Shown here: positions 56,270 through 64,000 of the stretch, one piece after another
Layout: the number at the start of each line of letters is the position of its first letter
Position numbering within the stretch: the first letter of the stretch is position 1
Origin: Aquamicrobium lusatiense
GTDB taxonomy: Bacteria; Pseudomonadota; Alphaproteobacteria; Rhizobiales; Rhizobiaceae
Assembly (NCBI RefSeq): GCF_014201615.1
Contig: NZ_JACHEU010000001.1
Span: 577,631-641,630 of the forward strand
Direction of reading: 5' to 3'
Length of the DNA stretch: 64,000 bases
The notes under the pieces: generated by a model
The model's input: the letters and a program-made list of their open reading frames with translations, nothing else
What the model was told of the DNA's origin: nothing
Database searches by the model: none
Position numbers and translations under genes: made by a program

Positions 56270-58264
56270 TCACAGGTCCATGCCGTCATTCGGGTCAAGC
56301 GAGACCTGGCGGGCCAAGCCCTGCATGACCTGGTTGGTACGGCTGATCCGGGCTGCGTCGTCATCGGCGTCGTCGTCGAGGCCGATCTCGAACTCGTTCT
56401 CGATCGGCGCTTTCTTCTCGACGGGAGCGGCCCGCTCCAGCTCAGGCTGGTGGCGCCGTTCCGATCCGGTTGGATCTTCGTCGCCGTCATCTGCCGCTTC
56501 GGTCCCGCTGACGGGCATGGTGCTGGAAGGCCGCGCCGGAAGCGGTCGCCCGCTCCAGTCGTCCGCGCCCGGTCTCGTCGGTCGGGTGAGTGCCGGCGGC
56601 GCCATGATCCGATCCATGAAACGTCGATCCTCATAATAGCGGGCCTTCTTGGCGCGGATCGGCGCTGTGCCCGCCACCATGACGATTTCGTCGGCGGGCG
56701 GGAGCTGCATGATCTCACCCGGCGTGAGCAGCGGGCGGGCCGTTTCCGAGCGCGACACCATCAGGTGACCAAGCCAGGGTGAGAGCCGGTGACCGGCATA
56801 GTTGCGCATGGCGCGCATCTCGGTCGCGGTGCCGAGTGCATCAGAGACGCGCTTGGCGGTCCGCTCATCGTTGGTCGCGAAGCTCACCCGAACGTGGCAA
56901 TTGTCGAGGATTGAATTGTTCGGTCCATAGGCCTTCTCGATCTGGTTCAGCGACTGCGCGATCAGAAACGCCTTCAGGCCGTAGCCCGCCATGAAGGCGA
57001 GCGCGGATTCGAAGAAGTCCAGCCGGCCGAGCGCCGGGAACTCGTCGAGCATGAGCAGCAGCCGATGCCGATTGCCCTTGGCGTTGAGATCCTCGGTCAG
57101 GCGTCGGCCGATCTGGTTGAGGATCAACCGGATGAGCGGCTTGGTGCGCGCGATGTCGCTGGGCGGCACAACGAGATAGAGGCTGGTCGGCAATTTGGCC
57201 CCGACGATGTCGGCGATGCGCCAGTCGCAGCGCCGCGTCACCTCGGCGACGACGGGATCGCGATAGAGGCCGAGGAACGACATGGCGGTCGAGAGAACGC
57301 CTGAACGCTCGTTGTCGGATTTGTTGAGCAGCTCGCGCGCGGCCGAGGCGATCACCGGATGCGGTCCGGCATCGCCGAGATGGGCGGTCTTCATCATTGC
57401 CGCCAACGTGGATTCGATCGGCCGCTTCGGATCGGAGAGGAAGGCGGCGACGCCGGCGAGCGTCTTGTCCTCCTCGGCGTAGAGCACATGCAGGATCGCA
57501 CCGACCAGGAGCGCGTGGCTTGTCTTCTCCCAGTGGTTTCGCTTCTCTAACGAGCCTTCCGGATCGACCAGGATGTCGGCGATGTTCTGAACGTCGCGGA
57601 CCTCCCACTCGCCGCGGCGCACCTCAAGCAACGGATTGTAGGCGGCTGACTTCACATTGGTCGGATCAAAGAGCAGCACGCGGCCGTGGCGGGCACGGAA
57701 GCCGGCGGTCAGCGTCCAATTCTCACCCTTGATGTCATGAACGATCGCCGAACCCGGCCAGGTCAGCAGTGACGGCACGACCAGGCCGACGCCCTTGCCG
57801 GAGCGGGTCGGCGCGAAGCACAGCACATGCTCGGGACCATCGTGGCGCAGGTAAGCCCTGTCGTACTTACCGAGGACCACGCCATCTTCGCCGAGCAGAC
57901 TGGCGCCGCGCACTTCATCATCCTGTGCCCAGCGCGCCGAGCCGAAGGTCTCGGCGTTCTTCGCTTCACGGGCCCGCCACACCGACATGCCGATGGCGAC
58001 GGCGATCGAGATGAAGCCGCCGGACGCGGCGATATAGGCGCCCTCGACGAAGATCGGCGGCACATAGGCGTCGTAGAAATACCACCAGGGGAAGAAGGAC
58101 CACGGATAATAGATCGGCCAGTCACCGAGCATGAACCAGGGCGGACCGAGTTGGGCCTGGAAGCCGAGCTTGTACGCCGTCCATTGCGTCGCCGCCCAGG
58201 TCGTGAATATGACGATGGCGAAGACGGTGATGATCTGGCCCCAGAGAATCTTGGTGGCGGACAT
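56270..58264 (-). CDS. traG: type IV coupling protein TraG
   Basis: TraG (VirD4-like) brings the relaxase-bound DNA to the secretion channel. The 664-residue protein has two N-terminal membrane helices (within residues 8-28 and 78-96), Walker A APTRSGKG at residues 151-158 and Walker B LLLMLDEFPALG. The C-terminal tail is acidic. The separate CopG-like gene starts 7 nt after its stop, and the relaxase gene ends 27 nt upstream of its start. Confidence 0.96.
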   Translation of the reverse strand: MSATKILWGQIITVFAIVIFTTWAATQWTAYKLGFQAQLGPPWFMLGDWPIYYPWSFFPWWYFYDAYVPPIFVEGAYIAASGGFISIAVAIGMSVWRAREAKNAETFGSARWAQDDEVRGASLLGEDGVVLGKYDRAYLRHDGPEHVLCFAPTRSGKGVGLVVPSLLTWPGSAIVHDIKGENWTLTAGFRARHGRVLLFDPTNVKSAAYNPLLEVRRGEWEVRDVQNIADILVDPEGSLEKRNHWEKTSHALLVGAILHVLYAEEDKTLAGVAAFLSDPKRPIESTLAAMMKTAHLGDAGPHPVIASAARELLNKSDNERSGVLSTAMSFLGLYRDPVVAEVTRRCDWRIADIVGAKLPTSLYLVVPPSDIARTKPLIRLILNQIGRRLTEDLNAKGNRHRLLLMLDEFPALGRLDFFESALAFMAGYGLKAFLIAQSLNQIEKAYGPNNSILDNCHVRVSFATNDERTAKRVSDALGTATEMRAMRNYAGHRLSPWLGHLMVSRSETARPLLTPGEIMQLPPADEIVMVAGTAPIRAKKARYYEDRRFMDRIMAPPALTRPTRPGADDWSGRPLPARPSSTMPVSGTEAADDGDEDPTGSERRHQPELERAAPVEKKAPIENEFEIGLDDDADDDAARISRTNQVMQGLARQVSLDPNDGMDL

Positions 58265-58291
58265 GAAGAGGTCCTTTCGCTTGTGTGGTTG

Positions 58292-60028
58292 TCACAGGCC
58301 GAGCCCTCGCTTGCGGCCGAAGCTCCAGTCGACACCGCCATCATTGCGGGCGACGCCCGAGACATGCCGGCCAAGCTGCTTTTCGATCGATGGGGTCCAG
58401 GGCACGAGGCTGAAGCCGAGGCCGTCATCGATCATGGCGAAGCGACCGGTCGCGAGCGTGAGGCGTCTCTGGTAGATGCCGGTGACATATTCGCCGGACT
58501 CCGGCTTGACCTGCGGTCGCCCTGTCTCGGTGATGATGCGTTCGGCGACGGCGTCCAGTTCGCGCCGCCGCAGCGTGTCGACCAGACCGGGCTGGAAGCT
58601 GATGCCGCGCTTTTGACGTTCAGCGAGCCCCTGGCCGACCAGATGATCGGCACGCCGGTCCATGGCATCGCGCACCTCCGTGCCGAAGCCGCCGCCGAGG
58701 GCAACTGGCTCGCGTGCGATGTTCTGCCGGTCGAGCCAGGTGGCACCGGTGGCGGTGACCTGCCGTTCAATGTCGAGGTCGGAGCGTACGGCGATGGCGA
58801 CACGGCGCTGGCCGCGCGCGTCATCGAATTTCCGAAGCTCGACGATCGAGCCCGGCGCGCTGTCGCCGGCCGCGTCGAGATCGGGCAGCTTGATATGATG
58901 GGTGCGACCGTCGACGCCATCCACGACGGCGAAGGCAGTGCCCTTCAGCTCGTCGTCGAGGCCGCGGGCGACCAGGCGACCGATGACCGGTTCGTTGAGG
59001 CTCTCGGACGCCAACACATAACCTGCCGCACCGCGCTCGATGCCACGTTCGATCAGGCCGTGATGGATACGCTTGATGATGTCACCACGCTCGCCGAGTT
59101 CGCGTAGCGTCGCCTCGGCCTTGTCCGAGATCGTCCACTGACCGGGGCCGATCTCGTCGGCGAGACCGAGACCTTCCAGCTTGCGCAGGCGCCCGACCTT
59201 GAGCGCATGGAATTCGTCCGGCTGCCGATCGGCATGCGGGGCGAGATCGATAACGCCGGTGCGATAGGCGTCGCGAGCGAGCTGGCGATCGAGGTTGGTC
59301 CAGCGATCGGCGTCGATCTGGCGTTCCAGCGTGCGGCGGATTTCCTGATCGGCGCGCGGGCCTAGCTCCTGGGTGATCAACTCGCGCGCCCGATCACGCA
59401 TGCCGTCTTTTATATAGTCGCGCGAGATGACCAAGTTCTCGCCGTCATCGCGCACGCCGCGCACGATGAGGTGGACATGCGGATGCTCGGTGTTCCAGTG
59501 ATCGACGGCGACCCATTCGAGCTTTGTCCCGAGGTCCTTCTCCATCTGGCCGACCAGCTCGCGGGCGAAGCCCTTGAGGTCGGACATCGCCGTCGCGTCG
59601 TCCGGCGAGACGATGAAGCGGAAATGGTGACGGTCATCCTCGGACCGTTCGGCGAAATCCCTGGCATCGACATCATCGCCTCCGGGGCCGAACAGCCGGG
59701 CCTTCTCCCCGTCTCGGGTGACGCCATCGCGGCGCAGATAATTGAGATGTGTCGAGAGCGGCGCGGACCGGCCGCCATGATGAACGACGCGCGCCTTGAT
59801 GACCGCGCCGCGTGAGCGCGCGGTGATGAGTCGGTTCGCCTGGATCGAGGCGCGCTGGCCGCGCCCGAACCGGGACCGCCCGCCTGACCCGATCTTCCCT
59901 TGCCGGGAAACGGTGCCGCCGGCGCGCTGGGTGGCGGCAAGCGCCTGGGCGATGAAGGGTCGTACCCGCTGTGCGCTGGTCGAGCGGATGGGGCCTGGCC
60001 GGATACGGAATTCGTTGTCGTCGGTCAT
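58292..60028 (-). CDS. relaxase/mobilisation nuclease with DUF3363 domain
   Basis: This enzyme nicks oriT and pilots the strand to the recipient. The 578-residue protein has a basic N-terminus and a candidate active-site Tyr97 in THLNYLRRDGV. Metal-binding histidines lie in DDRHHFRFIV (about residues 131-140) and the HxH-type motif EHPHVHLIV (181-189). A DUF3363 domain forms the C-terminal half. ATG at 60028 begins the homologous part. The 244-bp gap upstream is the likely oriT. Confidence 0.92.
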   Translation of the reverse strand: MTDDNEFRIRPGPIRSTSAQRVRPFIAQALAATQRAGGTVSRQGKIGSGGRSRFGRGQRASIQANRLITARSRGAVIKARVVHHGGRSAPLSTHLNYLRRDGVTRDGEKARLFGPGGDDVDARDFAERSEDDRHHFRFIVSPDDATAMSDLKGFARELVGQMEKDLGTKLEWVAVDHWNTEHPHVHLIVRGVRDDGENLVISRDYIKDGMRDRARELITQELGPRADQEIRRTLERQIDADRWTNLDRQLARDAYRTGVIDLAPHADRQPDEFHALKVGRLRKLEGLGLADEIGPGQWTISDKAEATLRELGERGDIIKRIHHGLIERGIERGAAGYVLASESLNEPVIGRLVARGLDDELKGTAFAVVDGVDGRTHHIKLPDLDAAGDSAPGSIVELRKFDDARGQRRVAIAVRSDLDIERQVTATGATWLDRQNIAREPVALGGGFGTEVRDAMDRRADHLVGQGLAERQKRGISFQPGLVDTLRRRELDAVAERIITETGRPQVKPESGEYVTGIYQRRLTLATGRFAMIDDGLGFSLVPWTPSIEKQLGRHVSGVARNDGGVDWSFGRKRGLGL

Positions 60029-60272
60029 GATCGAGAACCCGCACATCGCGCGAAGCCGATGATTTTCTTGAAGAATGTGCGCAAGCGCAGGCTGCGCCGA
60101 TCAGGCGCACCTCGCGAAATCGCGTTATAACCCCTTGAAAAAGCACAACCGAACCAAAGCGCACATCGCGCCCCTTTATCCTGCCATCGTTCGGTTGTGC
60201 TGCCTGCTCTTCCCGCCTCTGACGCCAAATCCACGCCAGAGCCCGACAATGCCGCAGGGAGTGCGAAGTCAC
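60029..60272. other. oriT: putative origin of transfer (oriT) upstream of the relaxase
   Basis: The gap has a perfect 13-bp inverted repeat, AGCACAACCGAAC (60142-60154) with GTTCGGTTGTGCT (60189-60201), 34 nt apart. An 11-bp direct repeat GCACATCGCGC occurs at 60041-60051 and 60161-60171. Overlapping GC-rich hairpins lie at 60085-60097 and 60093-60109. Position next to the relaxase gene plus this repeat pattern fits an oriT. The nic site was not identified. Confidence 0.55.
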
Positions 60273-61037
60273 TCATCGCGGCCCCGCAGTATCGGTTCGC
60301 GCCACGAATAGGCCGCCCGATCGCGGTGCAGGCAGGACCGGATCGCGCGCGGTTTCCTGCGCGGATCGTGTAGCCGGAGCATCGTCGCTCTGTCGCTGAT
60401 CTGCACCCGTGTTGCCGTCGAGATGCACGATGAAGAGCGGCGCACGGGTCCAGGCGAGCGGATCGGCGGTCGCCACCGTGACGGGGGCAGTCGGATTGCC
60501 GCCGCCAATGATCGGTGCGAGCGCAGCAACATAGGCGCGCGTTTCGGCGGGCAATGGGCGACCGGTCGCGCGATATTCCTCGTAGCGGCCGGGACCGGCA
60601 TTGTAGACCGCCAGAAAACCCGGCGAGCCGTAGCGATCGTGCATCTCGCGCAGGTACGCAGCGCCCGCCATGATGTTGTCGCGTGGGTCGTAGGGATCGC
60701 CGCCGAGACCCTGTCGAGCGCGCAAATCCCCCCACGTCGCTGGCATGATCTGCATCAGCCCCATCGCGCCCTTGGGTGAGATCGCGCGCGCATCACCGCG
60801 GCTTTCGACGCGCATGACGGCCCGAATCCACGCCTCCGGAATGCCGAACCGGCGCGCTGCGTTGGCGATATGCCCGGCATAGGGATCGCTAGGTGATGCG
60901 CGCTCCACCGATGCGTCCTGTGCGACGGCCGGGACGGTCCACGACATGCCGGTAAACAGGCCGGAAAGGAGGAGGAAGGCTGTGTGGCGGACGGTGGGAA
61001 ACCGTCCGACGACAGCGCGATGGCGTCGGGCCGGCAT
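60273..61037 (-). CDS. lytic transglycosylase (conjugation-associated)
   Basis: The 254-residue protein has an N-terminal signal-like helix (HTAFLLLSGLFTGMSWTVPA) and a SLT domain with catalytic Glu78 in VMRVESRGDA, followed by GAMGLMQIMPATW and AVYNAGPGRYEEY. It opens peptidoglycan so the Trb channel can cross, like VirB1 proteins. The C-terminal 70 residues are low complexity. It follows DUF736 by 3 nt. Confidence 0.93.
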   Translation of the reverse strand: MPARRHRAVVGRFPTVRHTAFLLLSGLFTGMSWTVPAVAQDASVERASPSDPYAGHIANAARRFGIPEAWIRAVMRVESRGDARAISPKGAMGLMQIMPATWGDLRARQGLGGDPYDPRDNIMAGAAYLREMHDRYGSPGFLAVYNAGPGRYEEYRATGRPLPAETRAYVAALAPIIGGGNPTAPVTVATADPLAWTRAPLFIVHLDGNTGADQRQSDDAPATRSAQETARDPVLPAPRSGGLFVARTDTAGPR

Positions 61038-61040
61038 CGC

Positions 61041-61388
61041 TCAGTCCCGCTCGCCGCGCTTGGGGGGACGGTTCCAGTGCAGGCCCCACGCCGATTTATC
61101 GTCGGCCGACTGAAACAGGTTAGCGCGGATCGGCTGCGGAAAGCACGGATCATCAAGCTGGAGCGCGACGTACTCTCCGGCCTTCTCGCCGGTGCGCTTC
61201 CAACCCGCGCCGAGTTCGGCTCGGGCTTCGTTGTTTATACTGTCGAAGACGTGCACGCGGAAATCCGGCGCATTCTCGGCATCGGACGGCTCGGCCGGAA
61301 TGATGATGATGTCCTGGTGCAGCAGGAGTGTTTCCAAGTGGCCGATGAAGCCGCCATCGTCGCGGGTAAACTGACCGATCAGGGACAT
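61041..61388 (-). CDS. DUF736 family protein
   Basis: The 115-residue protein matches the DUF736 pattern (ACS-like: LIGQFTRDDGGFIGHLETL, then a C-terminal WGLHWNRPPKRGERD). It is a common companion of DUF2840 and TraF in these elements; its function is unknown. It sits between the transglycosylase and the S26 peptidase gene in one transcript direction. Confidence 0.9.
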   Translation of the reverse strand: MSLIGQFTRDDGGFIGHLETLLLHQDIIIIPAEPSDAENAPDFRVHVFDSINNEARAELGAGWKRTGEKAGEYVALQLDDPCFPQPIRANLFQSADDKSAWGLHWNRPPKRGERD

Positions 61389-61433
61389 GATTGCCTCCGT
61401 GAATCTGCGGTGAGGTTGGGATTGGGCACGCCG

Positions 61434-61979
61434 TCACCGCGTCGGCGCGCGCCAGACGAAGCGGCCATCGCCGTCCTCGTCGGTGTAGAGAGGGATGGCC
61501 CGGCCGATCACGGCGGAGGTCGGCAGCGGGCCGAAGTAGCGGCCGTCGAGGCTGTCGCGGACCTGCCAGTTCATCAGGAACAACTCGCCCTCGGCGACGA
61601 GGCGGCAGCCCTGCCAGAAGGGCAGCGGATTGCCGCGACGATCCCGATCAAGTGCATCGCCCATCGGCACAGCGTCGACGGTGATAGTGAGGCCGGTCCT
61701 GCAAACCCGCTGCCCTGGAAGCGCTACGACACGTTTCACCAGCGGCACGCCTCGGGGCAGATAGCCGCCCTCGGCGAGGAAGCTCGCGAGCGGCTCGGGC
61801 GCATTCACGGCGACCAGATCGGTGACGTCCGGGGACTGGTCGGCTTCGATGGCGTAGAGCCCGATCGGCGTGCTGGCCGACGCGTTCCAGATCAACTTCG
61901 GTGCGAAGGATACGAAGGACAGGATGCCGAGCAACGACACTGCGGCGGTGGTCGTGATGGCGTAGCCGAGCCGGGTCAT
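61434..61979 (-). CDS. traF: S26 family signal peptidase (TraF-like)
   Basis: The 181-residue protein has an N-terminal membrane helix (ITTTAAVSLLGILSFVSFA, about residues 8-26). The catalytic serine lies in NASASTPIGLY (Ser36) and the lysine in PLVKRVVALPG (Lys82). TraF of RP4 cleaves and cyclises the TrbC pilin, so this gene probably matures the TrbC encoded downstream. Start overlaps DUF2840 by 4 nt. Confidence 0.93.
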   Translation of the reverse strand: MTRLGYAITTTAAVSLLGILSFVSFAPKLIWNASASTPIGLYAIEADQSPDVTDLVAVNAPEPLASFLAEGGYLPRGVPLVKRVVALPGQRVCRTGLTITVDAVPMGDALDRDRRGNPLPFWQGCRLVAEGELFLMNWQVRDSLDGRYFGPLPTSAVIGRAIPLYTDEDGDGRFVWRAPTR

Positions 61980-62494
61980 GCGCCCATCCTCCGCGCCAGG
62001 AGGAAGGCGCGGTGGCGCTGCATCGTGTAGTCGCGCGGCGTCTCGCCGACGGCCAGGCGGTTGTGAACGTGTCGCCAGTAATCCGGCGAGACATCGACGG
62101 GATCGATGCCGATCGCTTCGATCGCGTCGATGAGCTGGAGCATGCGCTCCACCTTCGGCCAGCCATCGACGCGCAGCAGGACGTCGCCGCCAGGCTTCAC
62201 GGTCGGGATCGTCTGGCAGGGTTCGTCGGCACCGACCGCGCGCAGAATGTCGAGGCGGGAGAGCACGGTGCCATGCTCGTTCGCGGCCCAGCGCACCAGC
62301 GCGAAGGTCGTGCCGGGAGGGAAGAAGAGAATGCGGCGGCGACGGTCGAGGACCTGTTCGCGCACCTCGCGGCCGAAGCGGATCCATTGCTCGATCAGCT
62401 TCTCGGTCCAGACGAGTTCGACCTGGGTGAGATATTCCGGCGGCGCGTGAAGAGCGCGGCCGGCGCGCGCGGATGCGGCGGCAAGGCCGGTCAT
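61976..62494 (-). CDS. DUF2840 domain-containing protein
   Basis: The 172-residue protein carries the DUF2840 pattern (LTQVELVWTEKLIEQWIRFG, LFFPPGTTFALVRWAANEHG and DYWRHVHNRLAVGETPRDY). It is found next to TraF and ParA in many alphaproteobacterial ICEs; its role is unknown. It overlaps traF by 4 nt and shares one base with the RHH-like gene. Confidence 0.9.
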   Translation of the reverse strand: MTGLAAASARAGRALHAPPEYLTQVELVWTEKLIEQWIRFGREVREQVLDRRRRILFFPPGTTFALVRWAANEHGTVLSRLDILRAVGADEPCQTIPTVKPGGDVLLRVDGWPKVERMLQLIDAIEAIGIDPVDVSPDYWRHVHNRLAVGETPRDYTMQRHRAFLLARRMGA

Positions 62495-62745
62495 CAGTCG
62501 TCTCCTTGGGATGGTGGGAATTCACGCTCGAACAGCGCGCGCAGCATGTCTGCGACCGTCTGACCGCGCTGGAAGGCCGCGATCTTGATCCGCCCGCGCA
62601 TGTCGGCGGTCACGTCGATGGTCAGCCTGGCCGAGAAGTCGTCGGCGAGTTGCGGGCGCTGCGTCTGGCGATCGGTCGCTTTGATCCAGCTCTCCGGATC
62701 GCCAGGCCGGGATGCGAAGCCGCGCTTGGGGGATCGTTCGCTCAT
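62494..62745 (-). CDS. small RHH-like protein downstream of parA
   Basis: The 83-residue protein has a basic, flexible N-terminus (MSERSPKRGFASRPGDPESW) and a C-terminal ribbon-helix-helix-like region (LTIDVTADMRGRIKIAAFQ followed by GQTVADMLRALFEREF). It overlaps parA by 4 nt. This layout, ParA followed by a small RHH protein, is that of ParF/ParG-type partition pairs, so it is a candidate centromere-binding protein. ATG at 62745 gives this size. Confidence 0.75.
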   Translation of the reverse strand: MSERSPKRGFASRPGDPESWIKATDRQTQRPQLADDFSARLTIDVTADMRGRIKIAAFQRGQTVADMLRALFEREFPPSQGDD

Positions 62746-63380
62746 GCGCCGAGCCTCGCCACCTCGGCCGCGAACGCGGCGATCTCGCGCGCGCCCGGAC
62801 AATCCTCGTCATGCTCGGCAGCGATCCGCCCGGTCTGCACGACATCGGCGAAGACGATGCGCTGGCCGATTGTCGTCGCGAGTAATGGCGGATCATGATC
62901 CGCGAGTGTCTCTGCGGTTTCGCGCGCCAACACAGTGCGCGCCGCGCAGCGGTTCAGCACGAAGCGAGCGGCAAGCTGCGGGCGGTAGATGCGCGCTTCG
63001 CCGAGTAGCGCCAGCATCTCGGCCGAGGCCCAGCCATCGAGCGGCGACGGCTGCACCGGGATCAGCACGAGATCGGCGGTGAGCAGCGCCGAGCGCATCA
63101 GGCTGGCGACGCGTGGCGGTCCGTCGATGACGACATGGTCGGCGTCACGCGCCAGCTCCGGCGCTTCGCGATGCAGGGTGTCGCGCGCCAGGCCGACGAC
63201 GCCGAACAGCCGCTGCAATCCCTCCCGGCTGCGTTGCTGCGACCAGTCCAGCGCTGACCCTTGTGGATCGGCGTCGATCAGCGTGACGCGCTGCCCATGC
63301 CGAGCCCATTCACCGGCGAGATGCAGCGCCAGCGTCGTCTTGCCGACGCCGCCCTTCTGGTTGAGGAGCGCGACGATCAT
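62742..63380 (-). CDS. parA: ParA family partition ATPase
   Basis: The 212-residue ATPase has the deviant Walker A QKGGVGKTT (residues 8-16), LIDADPQGSALDW and VVIDGPP. It is of the short type lacking an N-terminal HTH, like ParF, so regulation and centromere binding would rest on the small RHH-like protein. It would ensure inheritance of the excised circular form. The 208-bp gap upstream contains dyads, iteron-like repeats and GANTC sites. Confidence 0.95.
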   Translation of the reverse strand: MIVALLNQKGGVGKTTLALHLAGEWARHGQRVTLIDADPQGSALDWSQQRSREGLQRLFGVVGLARDTLHREAPELARDADHVVIDGPPRVASLMRSALLTADLVLIPVQPSPLDGWASAEMLALLGEARIYRPQLAARFVLNRCAARTVLARETAETLADHDPPLLATTIGQRIVFADVVQTGRIAAEHDEDCPGAREIAAFAAEVARLGA

Positions 63381-63441
63381 AACGGGCTCCCGGCGATTGG
63401 GGCCTCGTCCACACGGCGCGAAAAAGCAGGTTCCGTTAGAA

Positions 63442-63509
63442 AGATTCCGAAGGAATCTAGGTTAGATAAGTTACGGGGCGCGCAAGAGACTGATTCAGCG
63501 CGATGAATC
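63442..63509. promoter_or_regulatory. two dyads upstream of parA
   Basis: AGATTCC/GGAATCT (63442-63458, 3-nt spacer) and GATTCA/TGAATC (63492-63509, 6-nt spacer) are perfect inverted repeats in front of parA. They contain four GANTC sites. They are candidate operator or centromere sites for the partition pair. Confidence 0.5.
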
Positions 63510-63516
63510 GGCGATT

Positions 63517-63584
63517 CCGGTCCCCGATAGCACGAGAGTCCGGTCCCCGTTGGCACGACAGTGCCGGTCCCTGATAGCACGAGA
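63517..63584. repeat. three iteron-like 21-bp repeats between repA and parA
   Basis: Three copies, at 63517-63537, 63540-63560 and 63564-63584, share the core CCGGTCCC and the ending GCACGA with period 23-24. They begin 4 nt after the repA stop. Copies 1 and 3 differ at one position; copy 2 differs at a few more. They look like binding sites for the RepA initiator. Confidence 0.7.
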
Positions 63585-63588
63585 TGAT

Positions 63589-64000
63589 TCACAGCTTATC
63601 CCCAGGGCGAGTTGACGAGCGACGACGGCGGCGCGGGATGCCGAGCGCGTCGGGATCGGTTGGTACGAAGGACAGGATTTCTGGCCCGCCGAGGCATTGC
63701 TCGATGGTGAGCCGGTAGCCCGGCAGCGGTTGACGGCGGACGATGTCGCGCAGGTCGTAGGCGAAGTGCTTAAGTTGAGAGAGACTGCCGGATTTCGCGT
63801 GGAGGTGCGGGAAGTCGAAACTCCAGCCGAACTCCTGTTTGCCGCCGTGCTTGCGCACGAGGCGGTAAAGCCAGCGCTCAAGGCCACCAGTGAGATCGAA
63901 GTATTTGCGGTCGATCGTCATCACGAGCGCATCGTCAAGCACCGCGCCATAGAACCAGTCGGGGAGGATCAGTTCGAGACCGAGCGGACGGCCGCGATGG
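63589..64000 (-). CDS. repA: RepA-type replication initiator (3' part, cut by the window edge)
   Basis: The visible C-terminal 136 residues include LELILPDWFYGAVLDDALVM, MTIDRKYFDLTGGLERWLYR and FDFPHLHAKSGSLSQLKHF, the pattern of the replication initiator protein A (RPA) family. The gene starts beyond the right edge. It would allow the excised element to replicate as a plasmid. Iteron-like repeats follow its stop. Confidence 0.9.
   Translation of the reverse strand, partial: HRGRPLGLELILPDWFYGAVLDDALVMTIDRKYFDLTGGLERWLYRLVRKHGGKQEFGWSFDFPHLHAKSGSLSQLKHFAYDLRDIVRRQPLPGYRLTIEQCLGGPEILSFVPTDPDALGIPRRRRRSSTRPGDKL

Larger units (their letters stand above)
40082..64000. mobile_element. integrative and conjugative element inserted at guaA (left 24 kb; right end not in window)
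   Basis: The segment contains a tyrosine integrase, an AlpA-like regulator, cargo, a complete-looking trb type IV secretion cluster, a coupling protein, a relaxase, TraF-like and DUF736/DUF2840 genes, parA and a RepA-type initiator. Everything except the integrase, the two SDR genes and the second LysR gene is on the minus strand. This organisation is typical of alphaproteobacterial ICEs that can also replicate. The left boundary is the guaA 3' end; the right boundary is beyond the window. Confidence 0.9.

Noticed and set aside
63517..63584. CRISPR array
   Set aside because: The three repeats are separated by only 2-3 nt, so there is no room for spacers; they look like iterons.

Overview
The window reads as a chromosomal segment of an alphaproteobacterium of the order Hyphomicrobiales (Rhizobiales). 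The evidence is the gene order rho-hemJ-hemE / ppsR-maf-aroE-coaE-dnaQ / secB-fxsA / Tim44-mltA-smr, an ALAS-type hemA, high GC content, and GANTC-rich intergenic DNA that suggests a CcrM-methylating host. No genus can be fixed from the sequence alone.

Bases 1-40109 are core chromosome. A thioredoxin-fold YyaL-like gene faces rho across a bidirectional terminator. hemJ and hemE follow on the minus strand. The hemE/ppsR gap carries DnaA-box-like sites, inverted repeats and a cluster of GANTC sites, and is the best candidate for the chromosomal origin. Next come a maf-aroE-coaE-dnaQ run, secB, fxsA, a Tim44-domain gene, mltA, an Smr gene, a small XRE regulator, prfC and dut. An APC permease and a Usp-like protein share a minus-strand operon that begins with a previously unlisted 41-codon ORF. 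After that are a PEP mutase-like enzyme, a PfkB kinase, proC, hemA, a DadA-like oxidase, pncA, an NhaD-like antiporter with a small secreted protein, a complete branched-chain-type ABC uptake operon, a large membrane protein, pncB, a MATE exporter, a HAD phosphatase, a thioesterase, an MTA/SAH nucleosidase and guaA.

From the 3' end of guaA to the right edge (about 24 kb visible, open-ended) the DNA is an integrative and conjugative element. A tyrosine integrase and a convergent AlpA-like regulator sit at the guaA end, followed by cargo (a LysR regulator divergent from two short-chain dehydrogenases) and a second, AT-richer LysR gene. All the rest is on the minus strand. In transcription order it is: a RepA-type initiator (cut by the edge), iteron-like repeats, parA, a small RHH-like protein, DUF2840, a TraF-like S26 peptidase, DUF736, a lytic transglycosylase, an oriT-like gap, a DUF3363 relaxase, the TraG coupling protein, a CopG-like protein, trbB-C-D-E-J-K-L-F-G-I and DUF2274.

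The element's parts fit together. RepA, ParA and the RHH protein would maintain the excised circle. The relaxase nicks oriT and TraG couples the DNA to the Trb type IV secretion system, whose TrbC pilin would be matured by the TraF peptidase. The transglycosylase opens the wall, and the integrase with AlpA moves the element in and out of guaA. No CRISPR array, rRNA, tRNA or insertion sequence was seen.
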